Position numbers and translations under genes: made by a program
The notes under the pieces: generated by a model
The model's database searches: none
What the model was told of the DNA's origin: nothing
Seen by the model: only the letters and a program-made list of their open reading frames with translations
Part shown: piece by piece, positions 28,156-38,018 of the stretch
Layout of the letters: each line of letters starts with the position of its first letter
Numbering within the stretch: position 1 is the stretch's first letter
Assembly (NCBI RefSeq): GCF_016625195.1
Contig: NZ_JACVUP010000007.1
Span: 207,915-271,914, forward strand
DNA: 64,000 bases
Reading direction: 5' to 3'
From: Erwinia sp. S63
Lineage (GTDB): Bacteria > Pseudomonadota > Gammaproteobacteria > Enterobacterales > Enterobacteriaceae

Positions 28156-29208
28156 ATGGCGCGTTTTTCTTTGCGACAGCAGTGGACCGTTCTGCTGATT
28201 GCTTCGTTAATACTGGGGATTATCCTCCAGCTTTTTCATCTACCTGCTGCACTGCTATTAGGACCGATGATTGTTGGCACCGTGATGGGCTTGTCTGGCG
28301 CGACGGTGCGTATCGATAAGCGTTTTTTCGTGCTGGCGCAGGCGGTGCTGGGCTGCATGATCGGCCAAACCCTTTCTCCCGCTATTCTCTCGCCGCTGCT
28401 CAACGATTGGCCCGTCGTATTAGCCGTGCTGGTGCTGACGCTGGCGGCCAGCGGCTTATCGGGTTTTCTGCTGGTACGCTTCAGTAACTTGCCGGGACCG
28501 ACCGGCGCATGGGGATCGTCGCCAGGCGGCGCTTCCGCGATGGTGGCGATGGCCGGTGATTTTGGTGCCGACGTCCGTCTGGTGGCGTTTATGCAGTATC
28601 TGCGCGTGCTGTTTGTCGCCACTGCAGCGGCCGTGGTGGCACGTATTGGCTTGGGCACCAACGGTGGCGCGGTCGAACTGGTGTGGTTTCCCGCCTTGCA
28701 AAGCAGCTTCTTACTGACGTTGGTGGTGATGTTTGCCGGGGCGTGGCTGGGTCAAAAACTGCGTATCCCTTCGGGGGCGCTGCTGCTGCCCGCGCTGATT
28801 GGTGCCACGCTGCACGGCACCGATGTCGCCACTTTACAGGTGCCGGAATGGTTGCTGGCGCTGGCCTATGCGTTGATTGGCTGGAGCGTGGGTTTGCGCT
28901 TTACGCGCCCAATCTTCCTGCTGGCGCTGCGCACCCTTCCGCAAATGCTGGTGTCGATTTTCGGCTTGATGCTGCTGTGTGGTGGACTGGCGTGGATGCT
29001 GACGCAGGTGTTGCACGTCGATTTGATGACGGCATATCTGGCAACCAGCCCGGGCGGGCTGGATACCGTGGCGATTATTGCGGCGGGCAGCCGGGTCGAT
29101 ATCGCGTTTGTGATGGCGTTGCAGACGTTACGCCTGTTCACCATCCTGCTGACCGGCCCGGCTATCGCGCGCTTTATCTCACGCTACGCGCACGCGGGTG
29201 CGAGCTGA
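28156..29208 (+). CDS. AbrB-family (COG3180-type) membrane protein
   Basis: 350 residues, hydrophobic throughout, with about ten membrane segments. Two halves repeat the AbrB duplication: a Gly/Ala-rich SSPGGASAMVAMA in the first half (about 122-134) corresponds to TSPGGLDTVAIIAA in the second (about 297-310). Proteins of this family are often labelled ammonia monooxygenase-like or AbrB regulator, but they look like transporters and their substrate is unknown. In E. coli this gap between corA and rarD holds yigF and yigG. Its end overlaps the convergent rarD end by 30 bases. Confidence 0.8.
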   Translation: MARFSLRQQWTVLLIASLILGIILQLFHLPAALLLGPMIVGTVMGLSGATVRIDKRFFVLAQAVLGCMIGQTLSPAILSPLLNDWPVVLAVLVLTLAASGLSGFLLVRFSNLPGPTGAWGSSPGGASAMVAMAGDFGADVRLVAFMQYLRVLFVATAAAVVARIGLGTNGGAVELVWFPALQSSFLLTLVVMFAGAWLGQKLRIPSGALLLPALIGATLHGTDVATLQVPEWLLALAYALIGWSVGLRFTRPIFLLALRTLPQMLVSIFGLMLLCGGLAWMLTQVLHVDLMTAYLATSPGGLDTVAIIAAGSRVDIAFVMALQTLRLFTILLTGPAIARFISRYAHAGAS

Positions 29209-30078
29209 AAACGCGACTGCATCAACAATAAATACGGCGAGTGCCAGCCAGATAAAGCCGAAGGTGACCATCTTGTCCGGCGTCAGGCTCTCGCCGTAGA
29301 ACAGCACGGCCAAAAGGAACATCAACGTGGGACCGAGGTATTGGAAAAAGCCCACGGTCGACAAACGCAGACGCGCACAGGCGGCGGCAAACAGCATCAG
29401 CGGGATGGTGGTGACGATGCCCGCCGCGATCAGCTTGAAATTGAGGCTCATTGGATTGGCGCTGAGGTGGCTGGTGGCGCTGTCAGCAAAGCCAAACAAG
29501 TAGATGGCCGCCAGCGGGAATAACCATGCGGTCTCGATCAGCATACCGCTTTGCGCATCCACCTGGATTTTTTTCCTCAGCAGACCGTAGACGGCAAAAC
29601 TCAGCGCCAGCCCCAGGCCAATAATCGGCAGCGAGCCAAATTGCCACAGCTGCACCAACACGCCAATCGTTGCCAGCAACACCGCCAGCCACTGCAGGCG
29701 GCGGAAGCGCTCACGTAGAAACAGCATGCCAAACACCACGTTGATAAGCGGGTTAATAAAGTAGCCGAGGCTGGCTTCCAGCATATGCTGATTATTTACT
29801 GCCCAGATAAACAGCAGCCAGTTGCCGCCAATGGTGACGGCAGTGATGGCCAGCAGCAGCACTTTCTTCGGTTGAGCCAGCACTGTGCGTACCTGTTTCC
29901 AGCTGCGGCTCAGGGTAATCAGCACCAGCATAAACAGCGCCGACCAAATCACGCGATGCGTCATGATTTCTGTTGGTGGTACTTCTTTCACCAGCTTGAA
30001 GTAGGCTGGCGCAATGCCCCAGATAAAATAAGCGCCGAGCGCATAGCCAATGCCCTGACGCGTTTGTTGCGTATCCAT
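29179..30078 (-). CDS. rarD: RarD, EamA/DMT-family transporter
   Basis: Ten-helix drug/metabolite transporter; RarD was linked to chloramphenicol resistance in other bacteria, but the natural substrate is not known. From ATG 30078 it has 299 residues and begins MDTQQTRQGIGYALGAYFIWG, matching the E. coli start; ATG 30081 directly before it is equally possible with GGAAAG upstream. Conserved GGNWLLFIWAVNN and EASLGYFINPL are visible. It follows yigI by 21 bases, forming a yigI-rarD unit. Confidence 0.92.
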   Translation of the reverse strand: MDTQQTRQGIGYALGAYFIWGIAPAYFKLVKEVPPTEIMTHRVIWSALFMLVLITLSRSWKQVRTVLAQPKKVLLLAITAVTIGGNWLLFIWAVNNQHMLEASLGYFINPLINVVFGMLFLRERFRRLQWLAVLLATIGVLVQLWQFGSLPIIGLGLALSFAVYGLLRKKIQVDAQSGMLIETAWLFPLAAIYLFGFADSATSHLSANPMSLNFKLIAAGIVTTIPLMLFAAACARLRLSTVGFFQYLGPTLMFLLAVLFYGESLTPDKMVTFGFIWLALAVFIVDAVAFSARTRVRVA

Positions 30079-30099
30079 CATGCTTTCCAAAAAGGGTAA

Positions 30100-30570
30100 T
30101 TAGCCAATCAAATAGGTGGCGGTTGCTGTGGCGATATAGTCGCCCTGCTGGTTGTGCAATTCCACTCGCGCCACCGCCACTTTGTTGCCGGCGCGCAGCA
30201 GGCTGCTGGTCGCGATAAAGCGTTCGCCGCGTCCGGGGCGCAGATAGTCAACGCGCATATCGATAGTGCCCATGCGCGACAGACGCTGACGCAACTCCTC
30301 TTCGCTGATGCTCTCCTGACGCGACAGCGCATGGCTGACGCACACCAGCCCGGCAGCGACATCCAGCACTGAGGCAATCACGCCACCGTGCAAAATATTT
30401 TGGGCCGCATTGCCAACCAGCATGGTTTTGTTGGCAAAGCCCAATTCGGCGTAATCGGCTTCGAGGCGATCCAGCTCCAAACCGAGCGCCTGATTGAAGG
30501 GCATGTGATAGACAAAGATTTCGCCAATCAGACGGCGAGCTTCCTGCTGTGACAGCAACGGGGATGACAT
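30100..30570 (-). CDS. yigI: YigI, acyl-CoA thioesterase (hotdog fold)
   Basis: 156-residue PaaI-like hotdog protein; E. coli YigI has been reported as a thioesterase for medium- to long-chain acyl-CoA. The core [19 protein letters not shown] (about 59-77) and [13 protein letters not shown] (about 108-120) fit the family. It is divergent from pldA and upstream of rarD on the minus strand. Confidence 0.92.
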   Translation of the reverse strand: MSSPLLSQQEARRLIGEIFVYHMPFNQALGLELDRLEADYAELGFANKTMLVGNAAQNILHGGVIASVLDVAAGLVCVSHALSRQESISEEELRQRLSRMGTIDMRVDYLRPGRGERFIATSSLLRAGNKVAVARVELHNQQGDYIATATATYLIG

Positions 30571-30735
30571 GTTTTCTGCCTTAAGATGTTAAAGAGTTTT
30601 GTATATTATGCCGCGTTCGCGCTGCTTTCCAGTTTCAGCAATCGGCACTGATCAACCTGTCTCTTTGCGTGTAGAATGGCGTGCTTTTTGAACATGGGCC
30701 TAATAACGACAACACGCAGTTCCCTGGAGAATTTT

Positions 30736-31614
30736 ATGCGTAAGCTATACGCGTTGCTGACCGCAGCTTTGATGATACCTGCGCTGGCACAGGCTGATGA
30801 AGCCACTATAAAAGAGGTGCATGACGCCCCGGCAGTGAAGGGCAGTATTATTGCTAACCTGTTGGAGAAACACGATAACCCGTTCGTGCTTTATCCGTAC
30901 GAAAACAACTATTTGCTCTACACCTACACCAGCGACATGAACAAAGAGGCGATCTCTTCGTACAACTGGGCAGACAAAGCAAAAAACGACGAAGTAAAAT
31001 TCCAGCTCAGCCTGGCGTTCCCGCTGTGGCGTGGCATTCTGGGTGATAATTCGGTATTGGCCGCATCCTATACGCAACGTTCGTGGTGGCAGCTCTCTAA
31101 CCGTGGAGCCTCATCACCGTTCCGTGAAACCAACTATGAACCGCAGATTTTCCTCGGCTGGGCAACGGATTATACCTTTGCCGGCTGGACACTGCGCGAT
31201 ATTGAAACCGGTCTGAACCACGAGTCGAATGGCCGTAGCGATCCGACTTCACGCAGCTGGAACCGCGTTTATGCGCGCCTGATGGCACAGAACGGTAACT
31301 TCCTCGCGGAAATCAAACCCTGGTATCGCATTCCAGAAAATGAAAATAATGATGATAACCCCGACATCACCAAGTACATGGGCTACTATCGCGCCAAGCT
31401 CGGTTATGAAATGGGTGAAAGTATTTTCAGCGTGGAAGGTAATTACAACTGGAATAGCGGCTACGGCGGCGCGACTTTTGCCTGGAGCTATCCTATCTCT
31501 GAACATGTGCGCTTTTACACCCAGCTGTTCAGCGGGTATGGTGAATCGCTTATCGACTATAACCACCGCCAGACCCGTTTTGGCGTGGGCGTAACACTTA
31601 ACGATCTGTTCTAA
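30736..31614 (+). CDS. pldA: PldA, outer membrane phospholipase A
   Basis: Outer-membrane beta-barrel that degrades phospholipids that stray into the outer leaflet. The start at 30736 follows CTGGAG and gives a 20-residue signal peptide ([20 protein letters not shown], cut before DEAT) and 292 residues total. Catalytic N-H/S motif NHESNG provides H162 and S164 with N176 further on, the same numbers as in the E. coli precursor. Ends in an aromatic C-terminus (NDLF), as expected for Bam substrates. Confidence 0.96.
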   Translation: MRKLYALLTAALMIPALAQADEATIKEVHDAPAVKGSIIANLLEKHDNPFVLYPYENNYLLYTYTSDMNKEAISSYNWADKAKNDEVKFQLSLAFPLWRGILGDNSVLAASYTQRSWWQLSNRGASSPFRETNYEPQIFLGWATDYTFAGWTLRDIETGLNHESNGRSDPTSRSWNRVYARLMAQNGNFLAEIKPWYRIPENENNDDNPDITKYMGYYRAKLGYEMGESIFSVEGNYNWNSGYGGATFAWSYPISEHVRFYTQLFSGYGESLIDYNHRQTRFGVGVTLNDLF

Positions 31615-31637
31615 CCAGTCAGAAAAACAGGATTACC

Positions 31638-33461
31638 GTGGCAACATCGGCAGTGCTTAATCAGGAAATGCTGGCGCAGCAGGTATTACAAGATACCTTC
31701 GGCTACCAGCAATTTCGTCCCGGTCAGCAAACCATCATAGAAACCGCCCTTGCCGGGCGTGATTGTCTGGTGGTGATGCCGACCGGCGGCGGGAAATCGC
31801 TGTGCTATCAAATCCCGGCGCTGGTGCGCGAAGGGTTGACGCTGGTGGTTTCACCGCTGATCTCACTGATGAAAGATCAGGTCGATCAATTGCTGGCCAA
31901 CGGCGTGGCAGCGGCGTGTCTTAACTCGACGCAAACGCGTGAGCAGCAGCAGCAAGTGTTTGCGGATTGCCGTACCGGCAAGCTGAAGCTGCTGTATATC
32001 GCGCCTGAACGTCTGATGATGGATAACTTCCTCGACAGCTTGCACCAGTGGAATCCGGTGATGCTGGCGGTGGATGAAGCACACTGTATCTCGCAATGGG
32101 GCCATGATTTCCGCCCGGAATACGGCTCGATTGGTCAGCTGCGTCAGCGCTTCCCGGAACTGCCGGTGATGGCGCTGACGGCAACCGCCGATGAAACCAC
32201 GCGTAACGACATCGCCCATCTGTTGCAGATGGACGATCCGCTGATTCAAATCAGCAGCTTTGACCGCCCAAATATTCGCTATACGCTGGTGGAGAAATTC
32301 AAACCCACCGATCAGCTGTTGCGCTATGTGCAAGAGCAGCGCGGTAAGAGCGGCATCATTTACTGTAACAGCCGCGCGAAGGTGGAAGACACTGCCGCGC
32401 GTCTGCAAAGCCGTGGGCTGAGTGTCGGCGCGTATCACGCCGGTATCGACAGCGCCCAGCGCGCGCACGTGCAGGAAGCCTTCCAGCGTGATGACTTGCA
32501 AATTGTGGTCGCCACCGTGGCATTTGGTATGGGCATCAACAAGCCTAACGTGCGTTTCGTGGTGCACTTCGATATTCCGCGCAATATCGAATCCTACTAT
32601 CAGGAAACCGGCCGCGCCGGGCGTGATGGCCTGCCCGCAGAAGCGATGATGCTTTACGATCCGGCGGATATGGCATGGTTACGTAAGTGTCTGGAAGAGA
32701 AAGCGCCCGGCCCATTGCAGGATATTGAGCGCCATAAACTCAACGCCATGGGTGCTTTTGCTGAAGCGCAAACCTGCCGCCGCCTGGTGCTGCTCAACTA
32801 CTTTGGTGAAGGGCGTCAGCAGCAGTGCGGTAACTGCGATATCTGCCTCGATCCTCCGCGCCGTTATGATGGTTTGGTGGAGGCGCAGAAGGCGCTTTCC
32901 AGCATCTATCGAACCGGCCAGCGCTTTGGTATGGGCTATATTGTCGACGTGCTGCGCGGTTCCACTAACCACCGCGTTCGCGATAACGGGCACGACAAAT
33001 TGCCGGTGTACGGCATTGGTCGTGAGCAGAGCCAGGAGCATTGGGTCAGCGTGCTGCGTCAGCTGATCCATCTTGGTATGGTGACGCAAAATATCGCTAT
33101 GCACTCCGCCTTGCAGCTGACGGAAGCGGCGCGTCCGGTACTGCGTGCCGAAGTGCCGCTGATGCTGGCGGTACCACGTATCGTCACGGTGAAGAGCCGC
33201 AGCAGCTCGCCGAAAGTGCACAGCGGCAATTACGATCGCACGCTGTTTGGCAAACTGCGCAAATTGCGTAAGGCGATTGCTGACGAATCCAATATTCCGC
33301 CGTACGTGGTGTTTAACGATGCCACATTGATTGAGATGGCGGAACAAATGCCGATCACCGCGTCAGAAATGTTGAGCGTGAACGGTGTCGGTCATCGCAA
33401 GCTGGAACGTTTTGGTAAACCGTTCCTGGTGATGATCAAAGAACATGTCGATGAAGAGTAA
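31638..33461 (+). CDS. recQ: RecQ, ATP-dependent DNA helicase (GTG start)
   Basis: 3'-5' superfamily 2 helicase of the RecF recombination pathway. The start is GTG at 31638 after AGGA; the protein has 607 residues (E. coli 609). Walker [17 protein letters not shown] box [18 protein letters not shown], helicase C motifs, the zinc site (C...CGNCDIC), the winged-helix domain and the C-terminal HRDC domain are all present. It lies between pldA and rhtC as in E. coli. Confidence 0.97.
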   Translation: MATSAVLNQEMLAQQVLQDTFGYQQFRPGQQTIIETALAGRDCLVVMPTGGGKSLCYQIPALVREGLTLVVSPLISLMKDQVDQLLANGVAAACLNSTQTREQQQQVFADCRTGKLKLLYIAPERLMMDNFLDSLHQWNPVMLAVDEAHCISQWGHDFRPEYGSIGQLRQRFPELPVMALTATADETTRNDIAHLLQMDDPLIQISSFDRPNIRYTLVEKFKPTDQLLRYVQEQRGKSGIIYCNSRAKVEDTAARLQSRGLSVGAYHAGIDSAQRAHVQEAFQRDDLQIVVATVAFGMGINKPNVRFVVHFDIPRNIESYYQETGRAGRDGLPAEAMMLYDPADMAWLRKCLEEKAPGPLQDIERHKLNAMGAFAEAQTCRRLVLLNYFGEGRQQQCGNCDICLDPPRRYDGLVEAQKALSSIYRTGQRFGMGYIVDVLRGSTNHRVRDNGHDKLPVYGIGREQSQEHWVSVLRQLIHLGMVTQNIAMHSALQLTEAARPVLRAEVPLMLAVPRIVTVKSRSSSPKVHSGNYDRTLFGKLRKLRKAIADESNIPPYVVFNDATLIEMAEQMPITASEMLSVNGVGHRKLERFGKPFLVMIKEHVDEE

Positions 33462-33473
33462 AGGAAAGAAACC

Positions 33474-34097
33474 ATGTTGATGTTATTCGCCACCGTCGCG
33501 CTGGTGCATTTGGTTGCGCTGATGAGTCCCGGCCCGGACTTCTTCTTTGTGTCGCAAACGGCGGCCAGCCGTTCACGTAAAGAGGCGATGATGGGTGTGT
33601 TGGGCATCACGCTGGGAATCGTAATCTGGGCCGGTGTGGCGCTGATGGGCTTGCATCTGATCCTGCAAAAAATGGCCTGGCTGCATGAAATCATCATGGT
33701 GGGCGGTGGTTTGTACCTGCTGTGGATGGGTTGGCAACTCCTGCGCTCGGCACGTCAGCAGCATAAAGCCCCGCAGGTTGATGCGCCGGTGGTGGAGCTG
33801 CCAAAAAAAGGTATGAGCTTCCTGAAAGGTTTTCTGACTAACCTGTCGAACCCGAAAGCGATTATCTATTTCGGCAGCGTGTTCTCACTGTTTGTCGGCA
33901 ACGATGTGGGCGCGATGGAGCGCTGGGGCCTGTTTCTGCTGATTATCGGCGAGACCTTTGCCTGGTTCACACTGGTCGCGGCGATTTTTGCACTACCGTG
34001 GATGCGTGATAAATATCAGCGTATGGCGAAGTGGGTCGATGGGATGGCGGGTGTGCTGTTTGCCGGATTCGGCATTCACCTGATTATCTCGCGTTAA
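33474..34097 (+). CDS. rhtC: RhtC, threonine exporter
   Basis: LysE/RhtB-family exporter of 207 residues with about six membrane segments and the family N-terminal motif LMSPGPDFFFV. In E. coli RhtC exports threonine (and homoserine). It starts 12 bases after the recQ stop and is convergent with rhtB. Confidence 0.93.
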   Translation: MLMLFATVALVHLVALMSPGPDFFFVSQTAASRSRKEAMMGVLGITLGIVIWAGVALMGLHLILQKMAWLHEIIMVGGGLYLLWMGWQLLRSARQQHKAPQVDAPVVELPKKGMSFLKGFLTNLSNPKAIIYFGSVFSLFVGNDVGAMERWGLFLLIIGETFAWFTLVAAIFALPWMRDKYQRMAKWVDGMAGVLFAGFGIHLIISR

Positions 34098-34194
34098 ATC
34101 GGGTTTACTTGCCATTTCGGCACCGGGCAGTGTTCGCGCGCTTAACGTTCAGCATCTGTGCTTCATAACTTGCGCACTGACCACCTCGAAATAG

Positions 34195-34234
34195 CTGCGG
34201 CAATAAGGGTTATCACCTCGATGCCGCAGTTTTT
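34195..34234. terminator. Candidate terminator between rhtC and rhtB
   Basis: CTGCGGCA (34195-34202) pairs with TGCCGCAG (34222-34229) across a 19-base loop, followed by five T. A short A-run is weakly available for the other direction. Confidence 0.5.
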
Positions 34235-34242
34235 AAAACGTC

Positions 34243-34875
34243 TTAAGCAATTCTGCGCGCACTTGCCAGCAACGCACCGACGGCCATAAACAGCCCACCA
34301 AAGGTGCGGTTCATCAGCTTCATCTGCTTAGGCCCTTTAATCCAGCCCGCAATACGGGTTGCCAGCGTGGCGTAACCAATCATCACGATAATATCGACCA
34401 CGATGGTGGTGACACCGAGCACCAGATACTGCATCAACTGCGGCTGGTGTGGCTGAATAAACTGCGGGAACAGCGCGGCGAGAAACACGATGCTTTTCGG
34501 GTTGGTGAGATTCACCAGAATGGCGCGTTTGAACAAACGACGACGCGGCATTGCTTTTGCCACGGCATCCAAATCAATACCGCCTGCGGAACGCCACTGC
34601 TGAATGCCCAGCCATACCAGATACGCAGCACCTGCCCACTTCAGCACTTCAAACGCCATGATTGATTGTGAAAATAGCGCGCCCAAACCGGCCCCCACCA
34701 GCACAATGTGAATCGCCAGGCCAAGCTGTAAGCCAGTGATGGAAGCCGCCGCGCCGCGATAGCCATGGCTAATGCCGGTACTCATGGTGTTGATGGCACC
34801 AGAACCGGGTGAAAGACTGAGGATAGTTGTGGTCAACAGGTAGGTTAACCACCATTCAATGGTCATGCGTGACAT
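34243..34875 (-). CDS. rhtB: RhtB, homoserine/homoserine lactone exporter
   Basis: 210-residue LysE/RhtB-family membrane protein with the N-terminal motif [18 protein letters not shown]. In E. coli it exports homoserine and homoserine lactone. It is a paralogue of the convergent rhtC and in the same arrangement as E. coli. Confidence 0.93.
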   Translation of the reverse strand: MSRMTIEWWLTYLLTTTILSLSPGSGAINTMSTGISHGYRGAAASITGLQLGLAIHIVLVGAGLGALFSQSIMAFEVLKWAGAAYLVWLGIQQWRSAGGIDLDAVAKAMPRRRLFKRAILVNLTNPKSIVFLAALFPQFIQPHQPQLMQYLVLGVTTIVVDIIVMIGYATLATRIAGWIKGPKQMKLMNRTFGGLFMAVGALLASARRIA

Positions 34876-34970
34876 TCCCTGAAGTGAACGAAGTGTGACA
34901 CAATACGCCAGAATATCGCGGTGCGCTATGGCGTACAGACGCGCGATGAGGCTTTTTTTCAGGGGGACGG

Positions 34971-35963
34971 ATGCAGCATCACAAACAGCGTTGGCTCGGG
35001 CGAGAGAAAGGCTTTTCCGCCTTTGCTACCGGTCCGCTGCTCGACTTCTGGCGTCGTCGTGAAGAGTGCGAATTCACCGGTGTCGGTAACCTGAAGATTC
35101 GCTATGTTCGTTTCACCTCACCGCAACATCGCCGTGTCATCCTGATTGTTCCTGGCCGCATCGAAAGCTATATCAAATACCCGGAACTGGCTTACGATCT
35201 GTTCCACTGCGGTTATGACGTGGTGATTATTGACCATCGCGGACAGGGCCGCTCCGATCGCTTGCTGGCGGATTCGCATCGCGGCCATGTGGTGGAGTTC
35301 AGCCACTATGTTGACGACTTAGAAACGCTGTATCTGAAAGAGATGGTCAGCAACCATTATCAGCAACGCTACGTGCTGGCGCATTCGATGGGCGGCGCGA
35401 TTTTAGCGCTGTTTCTGGCGCGTCAGCCGCAGGCGTTCCATGCCGCGGTGTTTTCGGCACCGATGTTTGGCATTGTGCTGCCGTTGCCTGACTGGATGGC
35501 GCACCCGATTTTGGACTGGGCCGAAAAACTGCCGGCGATCCGCGAACGCTATGCGCTCGGCACCGGCCGCTGGCGCGCCAGTCCGTTTGGTATTAATCGC
35601 CTGACGCACAGCCGGGAACGCTATAGGCGCAACCTGCGTTTTTACGCCGACGATCCGGGGCTGCGCGTCGGTGGCCCGACCTATCATTGGGTGCGTGAAG
35701 GCGTGTATGCCGGACGCAGTATCATCAGCCAGGCGGCGAAAATCACCACGCCTTCCCTGGTATTGCAAGCCAGTGAAGACGATGTGGTGGATAACCGCTC
35801 GCAAGATATTTTTTGTACGGCGATGGCCGACGCGGGACATCCGTGCGAAGGCACTGTGCCGTATGTGATTCAAGGCGCGCGCCACGAGATTTTGTTTGAA
35901 ACAGACGCCATGCGCGCTGAAGCGCTCAACCTGGTGGTCGATTTTTTCGAGCGCCACGTTTAA
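34971..35963 (+). CDS. pldB: PldB, lysophospholipase L2
   Basis: Alpha/beta hydrolase of 330 residues that removes the acyl chain from lysophospholipids at the inner membrane. Motifs: oxyanion-type PGRIESY, the HRGQGRSDR segment, nucleophile elbow AHSMGGA and a late His in GARHEILFE. It lies 32 bases upstream of yigL. In Salmonella the sRNA SgrS acts within the pldB-yigL transcript to stabilise yigL; whether that site is kept here was not tested. Confidence 0.94.
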   Translation: MQHHKQRWLGREKGFSAFATGPLLDFWRRREECEFTGVGNLKIRYVRFTSPQHRRVILIVPGRIESYIKYPELAYDLFHCGYDVVIIDHRGQGRSDRLLADSHRGHVVEFSHYVDDLETLYLKEMVSNHYQQRYVLAHSMGGAILALFLARQPQAFHAAVFSAPMFGIVLPLPDWMAHPILDWAEKLPAIRERYALGTGRWRASPFGINRLTHSRERYRRNLRFYADDPGLRVGGPTYHWVREGVYAGRSIISQAAKITTPSLVLQASEDDVVDNRSQDIFCTAMADAGHPCEGTVPYVIQGARHEILFETDAMRAEALNLVVDFFERHV

Positions 35964-35995
35964 CTCATTTTCCGACATCAATACCAGAGGTTTAC

Positions 35996-36796
35996 ATGTA
36001 CCACATCGTCGCATCCGACCTGGATGGCACGCTGCTCTCACCGGAACACCGCCTGACACCTTTTGCCCGTACCACGCTGCAGGAACTGGTGGCGCAAGAT
36101 GTCCACTTCGTTTTCGCCACCGGCCGTCACTATATCGACGTGGGCCAGATGCGCGACAACCTCGGCATTCCGGCGTACATGATCACCTCCAACGGTGCCC
36201 GCGTGCACAACGCAGACGGTGAACTGGTGTTTAGCCATAACCTCGACGCCGATATCGCTAAGGAACTTTACGGTCTGCAGTATCACGATGAGCATATCCT
36301 GACGCACGTCTATCGCGACGATGAGTGGTATATGAGCCGCCATCGTCCGGAGGAGCAGGACTATTTCCGCGAGTCGGTGTTCAACTATCAGGTCTACCAG
36401 CCGGGCATGCTGGAAACCGATGGTATCAGCAAGGTGTTCTTTACCTGCGACGATCCTGAGCGTCTGGCGCCGCTGGAGTTGGCGATCGAAGCACGCTGGG
36501 GCGATCGTGTGAATGTCAGTTTCTCACTGCCAACCTGTCTGGAAGTGATGGCGGGTGGTGTTTCAAAAGGCCACGCGCTGGAAGCGGTATCAAAGCAGCT
36601 TGGCTTCTCACTGAAAGAGTGCATTGCTTTTGGTGATGGCATGAATGATGTGGAAATGCTTAGTATGGCCGGTAAAGGCTGCATCATGCGCAATGCGCAG
36701 CAGCGGTTGAAAGATACCTTGCCGACACTGGAAGTGATTGGCAGCAACGCTGAAGATGCGGTGCCGCATACGCTGCGAAAGTTGTTCCTCGACTGA
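35996..36796 (+). CDS. yigL: YigL, HAD-type sugar/pyridoxal phosphate phosphatase
   Basis: 266 residues, the E. coli length. Cof-type HAD phosphatase with motif I ASDLDGTLLS (residues 6-15), motif II TSNGAR, a C2 cap, and motif IV FGDGMNDVEML. In E. coli and Salmonella it removes phosphate from accumulated sugar phosphates during glucose-phosphate stress and also acts on pyridoxal phosphate. Confidence 0.94.
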   Translation: MYHIVASDLDGTLLSPEHRLTPFARTTLQELVAQDVHFVFATGRHYIDVGQMRDNLGIPAYMITSNGARVHNADGELVFSHNLDADIAKELYGLQYHDEHILTHVYRDDEWYMSRHRPEEQDYFRESVFNYQVYQPGMLETDGISKVFFTCDDPERLAPLELAIEARWGDRVNVSFSLPTCLEVMAGGVSKGHALEAVSKQLGFSLKECIAFGDGMNDVEMLSMAGKGCIMRNAQQRLKDTLPTLEVIGSNAEDAVPHTLRKLFLD

Positions 36797-36813
36797 CAGT
36801 GGCATGCATTACC

Positions 36814-36832
36814 GGGCGCACGATGTGCGCTC
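36814..36832. repeat. Short palindrome downstream of yigL
   Basis: GCGCAC (36816-36821) and GTGCGC (36825-36830) form a GC-rich hairpin with a three-base loop and weaker flanking pairs. It may stop transcription from pldB-yigL, but no T-run follows. Confidence 0.4.
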
Positions 36833-36943
36833 CTAATAATTATGCCGATTGTATTTTTTGCAGCCAATCGTCAACCAAATAATTGATCTCATCTACGACA
36901 GTTTGTTTACACTAGCGCCACTGTTCATTTTGGGATCGATGCC

Positions 36944-37813
36944 GTGCCGTTACTGATCGTTACCACCATTTTGTGGGCTTTTTCCTTTAGTTTGATAGGG
37001 GAATACCTTGCGGGCCAGGTCGACTCCTGGTTCTCTGTACTGATGCGCCTTGGGTTGGCCGCGATTGTCTTCCTGCCGTTCCTGCGCTGGAAAGGCTATC
37101 GCGCCTCAACCATCCTGCTGTATATGCTGGTGGGGATGCTGCAACTCGGCGTCATGTACCTGCTGAGTTTTGAGGCTTATACCTACCTCAGCGTGACAGA
37201 ATTCCTGTTGTTTACCGTGATGACGCCGCTCTACGTCACGCTGATTTACGATTTGCTCAGCAGACGTCGGTTGCGGATTGGCTATGCCTTTAGCGCATTG
37301 TTGGCGGTGGCCGGTGCGGCCATCATTCGCTATGACAAAGTCAGCGATCATTTTTGGTTCGGTTTACTGCTGGTTCAGGCGGCTAACATCTGCTTCGCCA
37401 TTGGTATGGTCGGTTACAAGCGCTTGCAGGAAACTCGCCCGATGCCGCAACACACGGCATTCTCGTGGTTCTATTTAGGCGCGGTGATCATTGCCATTAT
37501 TGCCTGGAGCCTGTGGGGTAATCCGAACAAACTGCCGACCACAAACCTGCAATGGGGCATTCTGGTGTGGCTGGGCGTGGCGGCTTCGGGGCTTGGCTAC
37601 TTTATGTGGAACTACGGTGCGACGCAGGTCGATGCGGGTACGCTGGGCATTATGAACAACATGCACGTGCCAGCGGGCTTGCTGGTCAATCTGGCGATCT
37701 GGCAAGAGAAACCGCACTGGCCGAGCTTTATTGCCGGGGCGATTGTGATCTTCGCTTCGCTATACGTGCATAAGCGCTGGGTGCTGGGACATGGGGCCAA
37801 AAGCGCTGCCTAA
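36944..37813 (+). CDS. yigM: YigM, EamA-family transporter (biotin uptake)
   Basis: 289 residues with about ten membrane segments in two EamA repeats. E. coli YigM has been identified as a biotin transporter. The GTG at 36944 gives MPLLIVTTILWAFSFSL, matching the family start; the nearby ATG at 36939 is in another frame. The block GYFMWNYGATQVDAGTLGIMNNMHVPAGLLVN is strongly conserved. The last 76 bases have a decayed copy directly downstream. Confidence 0.92.
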   Translation: MPLLIVTTILWAFSFSLIGEYLAGQVDSWFSVLMRLGLAAIVFLPFLRWKGYRASTILLYMLVGMLQLGVMYLLSFEAYTYLSVTEFLLFTVMTPLYVTLIYDLLSRRRLRIGYAFSALLAVAGAAIIRYDKVSDHFWFGLLLVQAANICFAIGMVGYKRLQETRPMPQHTAFSWFYLGAVIIAIIAWSLWGNPNKLPTTNLQWGILVWLGVAASGLGYFMWNYGATQVDAGTLGIMNNMHVPAGLLVNLAIWQEKPHWPSFIAGAIVIFASLYVHKRWVLGHGAKSAA

Positions 37814-37817
37814 CTGA

Positions 37818-37884
37818 GACGATCCTTGATCTGGTTTCGTTGAACTTGCAGAAGCGCTATGTGCTGGGAAAAAGCAGCACCTAA
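37818..37884 (+). pseudogene. Decayed partial copy of the yigM 3' end
   Basis: This stretch aligns with the last 76 bases of yigM (37738-37813), including AAGCGCT..GTGCTGGGA and a stop. In frame it reads QKRYVLGKSST against HKRWVLGHGAKSAA at the yigM end. It is a fragment only and cannot encode a protein. Confidence 0.65.
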
Positions 37885-37894
37885 GCCAAAGGGA

Positions 37895-37994
37895 AGATAC
37901 AGGCCGCTACGAAGAGCGAAGCGTCCGAGCCACGGATGGCGAGGCCGATCCACAGGGATGTGAGATTCCTTCGTGATCGGAGCGGCCTGTATCT
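37895..37994. repeat. 100-bp palindromic intergenic element
   Basis: The ends are perfect 14-bp inverted repeats (AGATACAGGCCGCT at 37895-37908, complement at 37981-37994). A second pair, ACGAAG (37909-37914) and CTTCGT (37969-37974), continues the stem after a 6-base bulge. The interior is GC-rich. It could be a dispersed palindromic repeat; no second copy was noticed in this window. Confidence 0.7.
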
Positions 37995-38018
37995 GGCCTA
38001 ACTCCGATCAAAAAGCGA

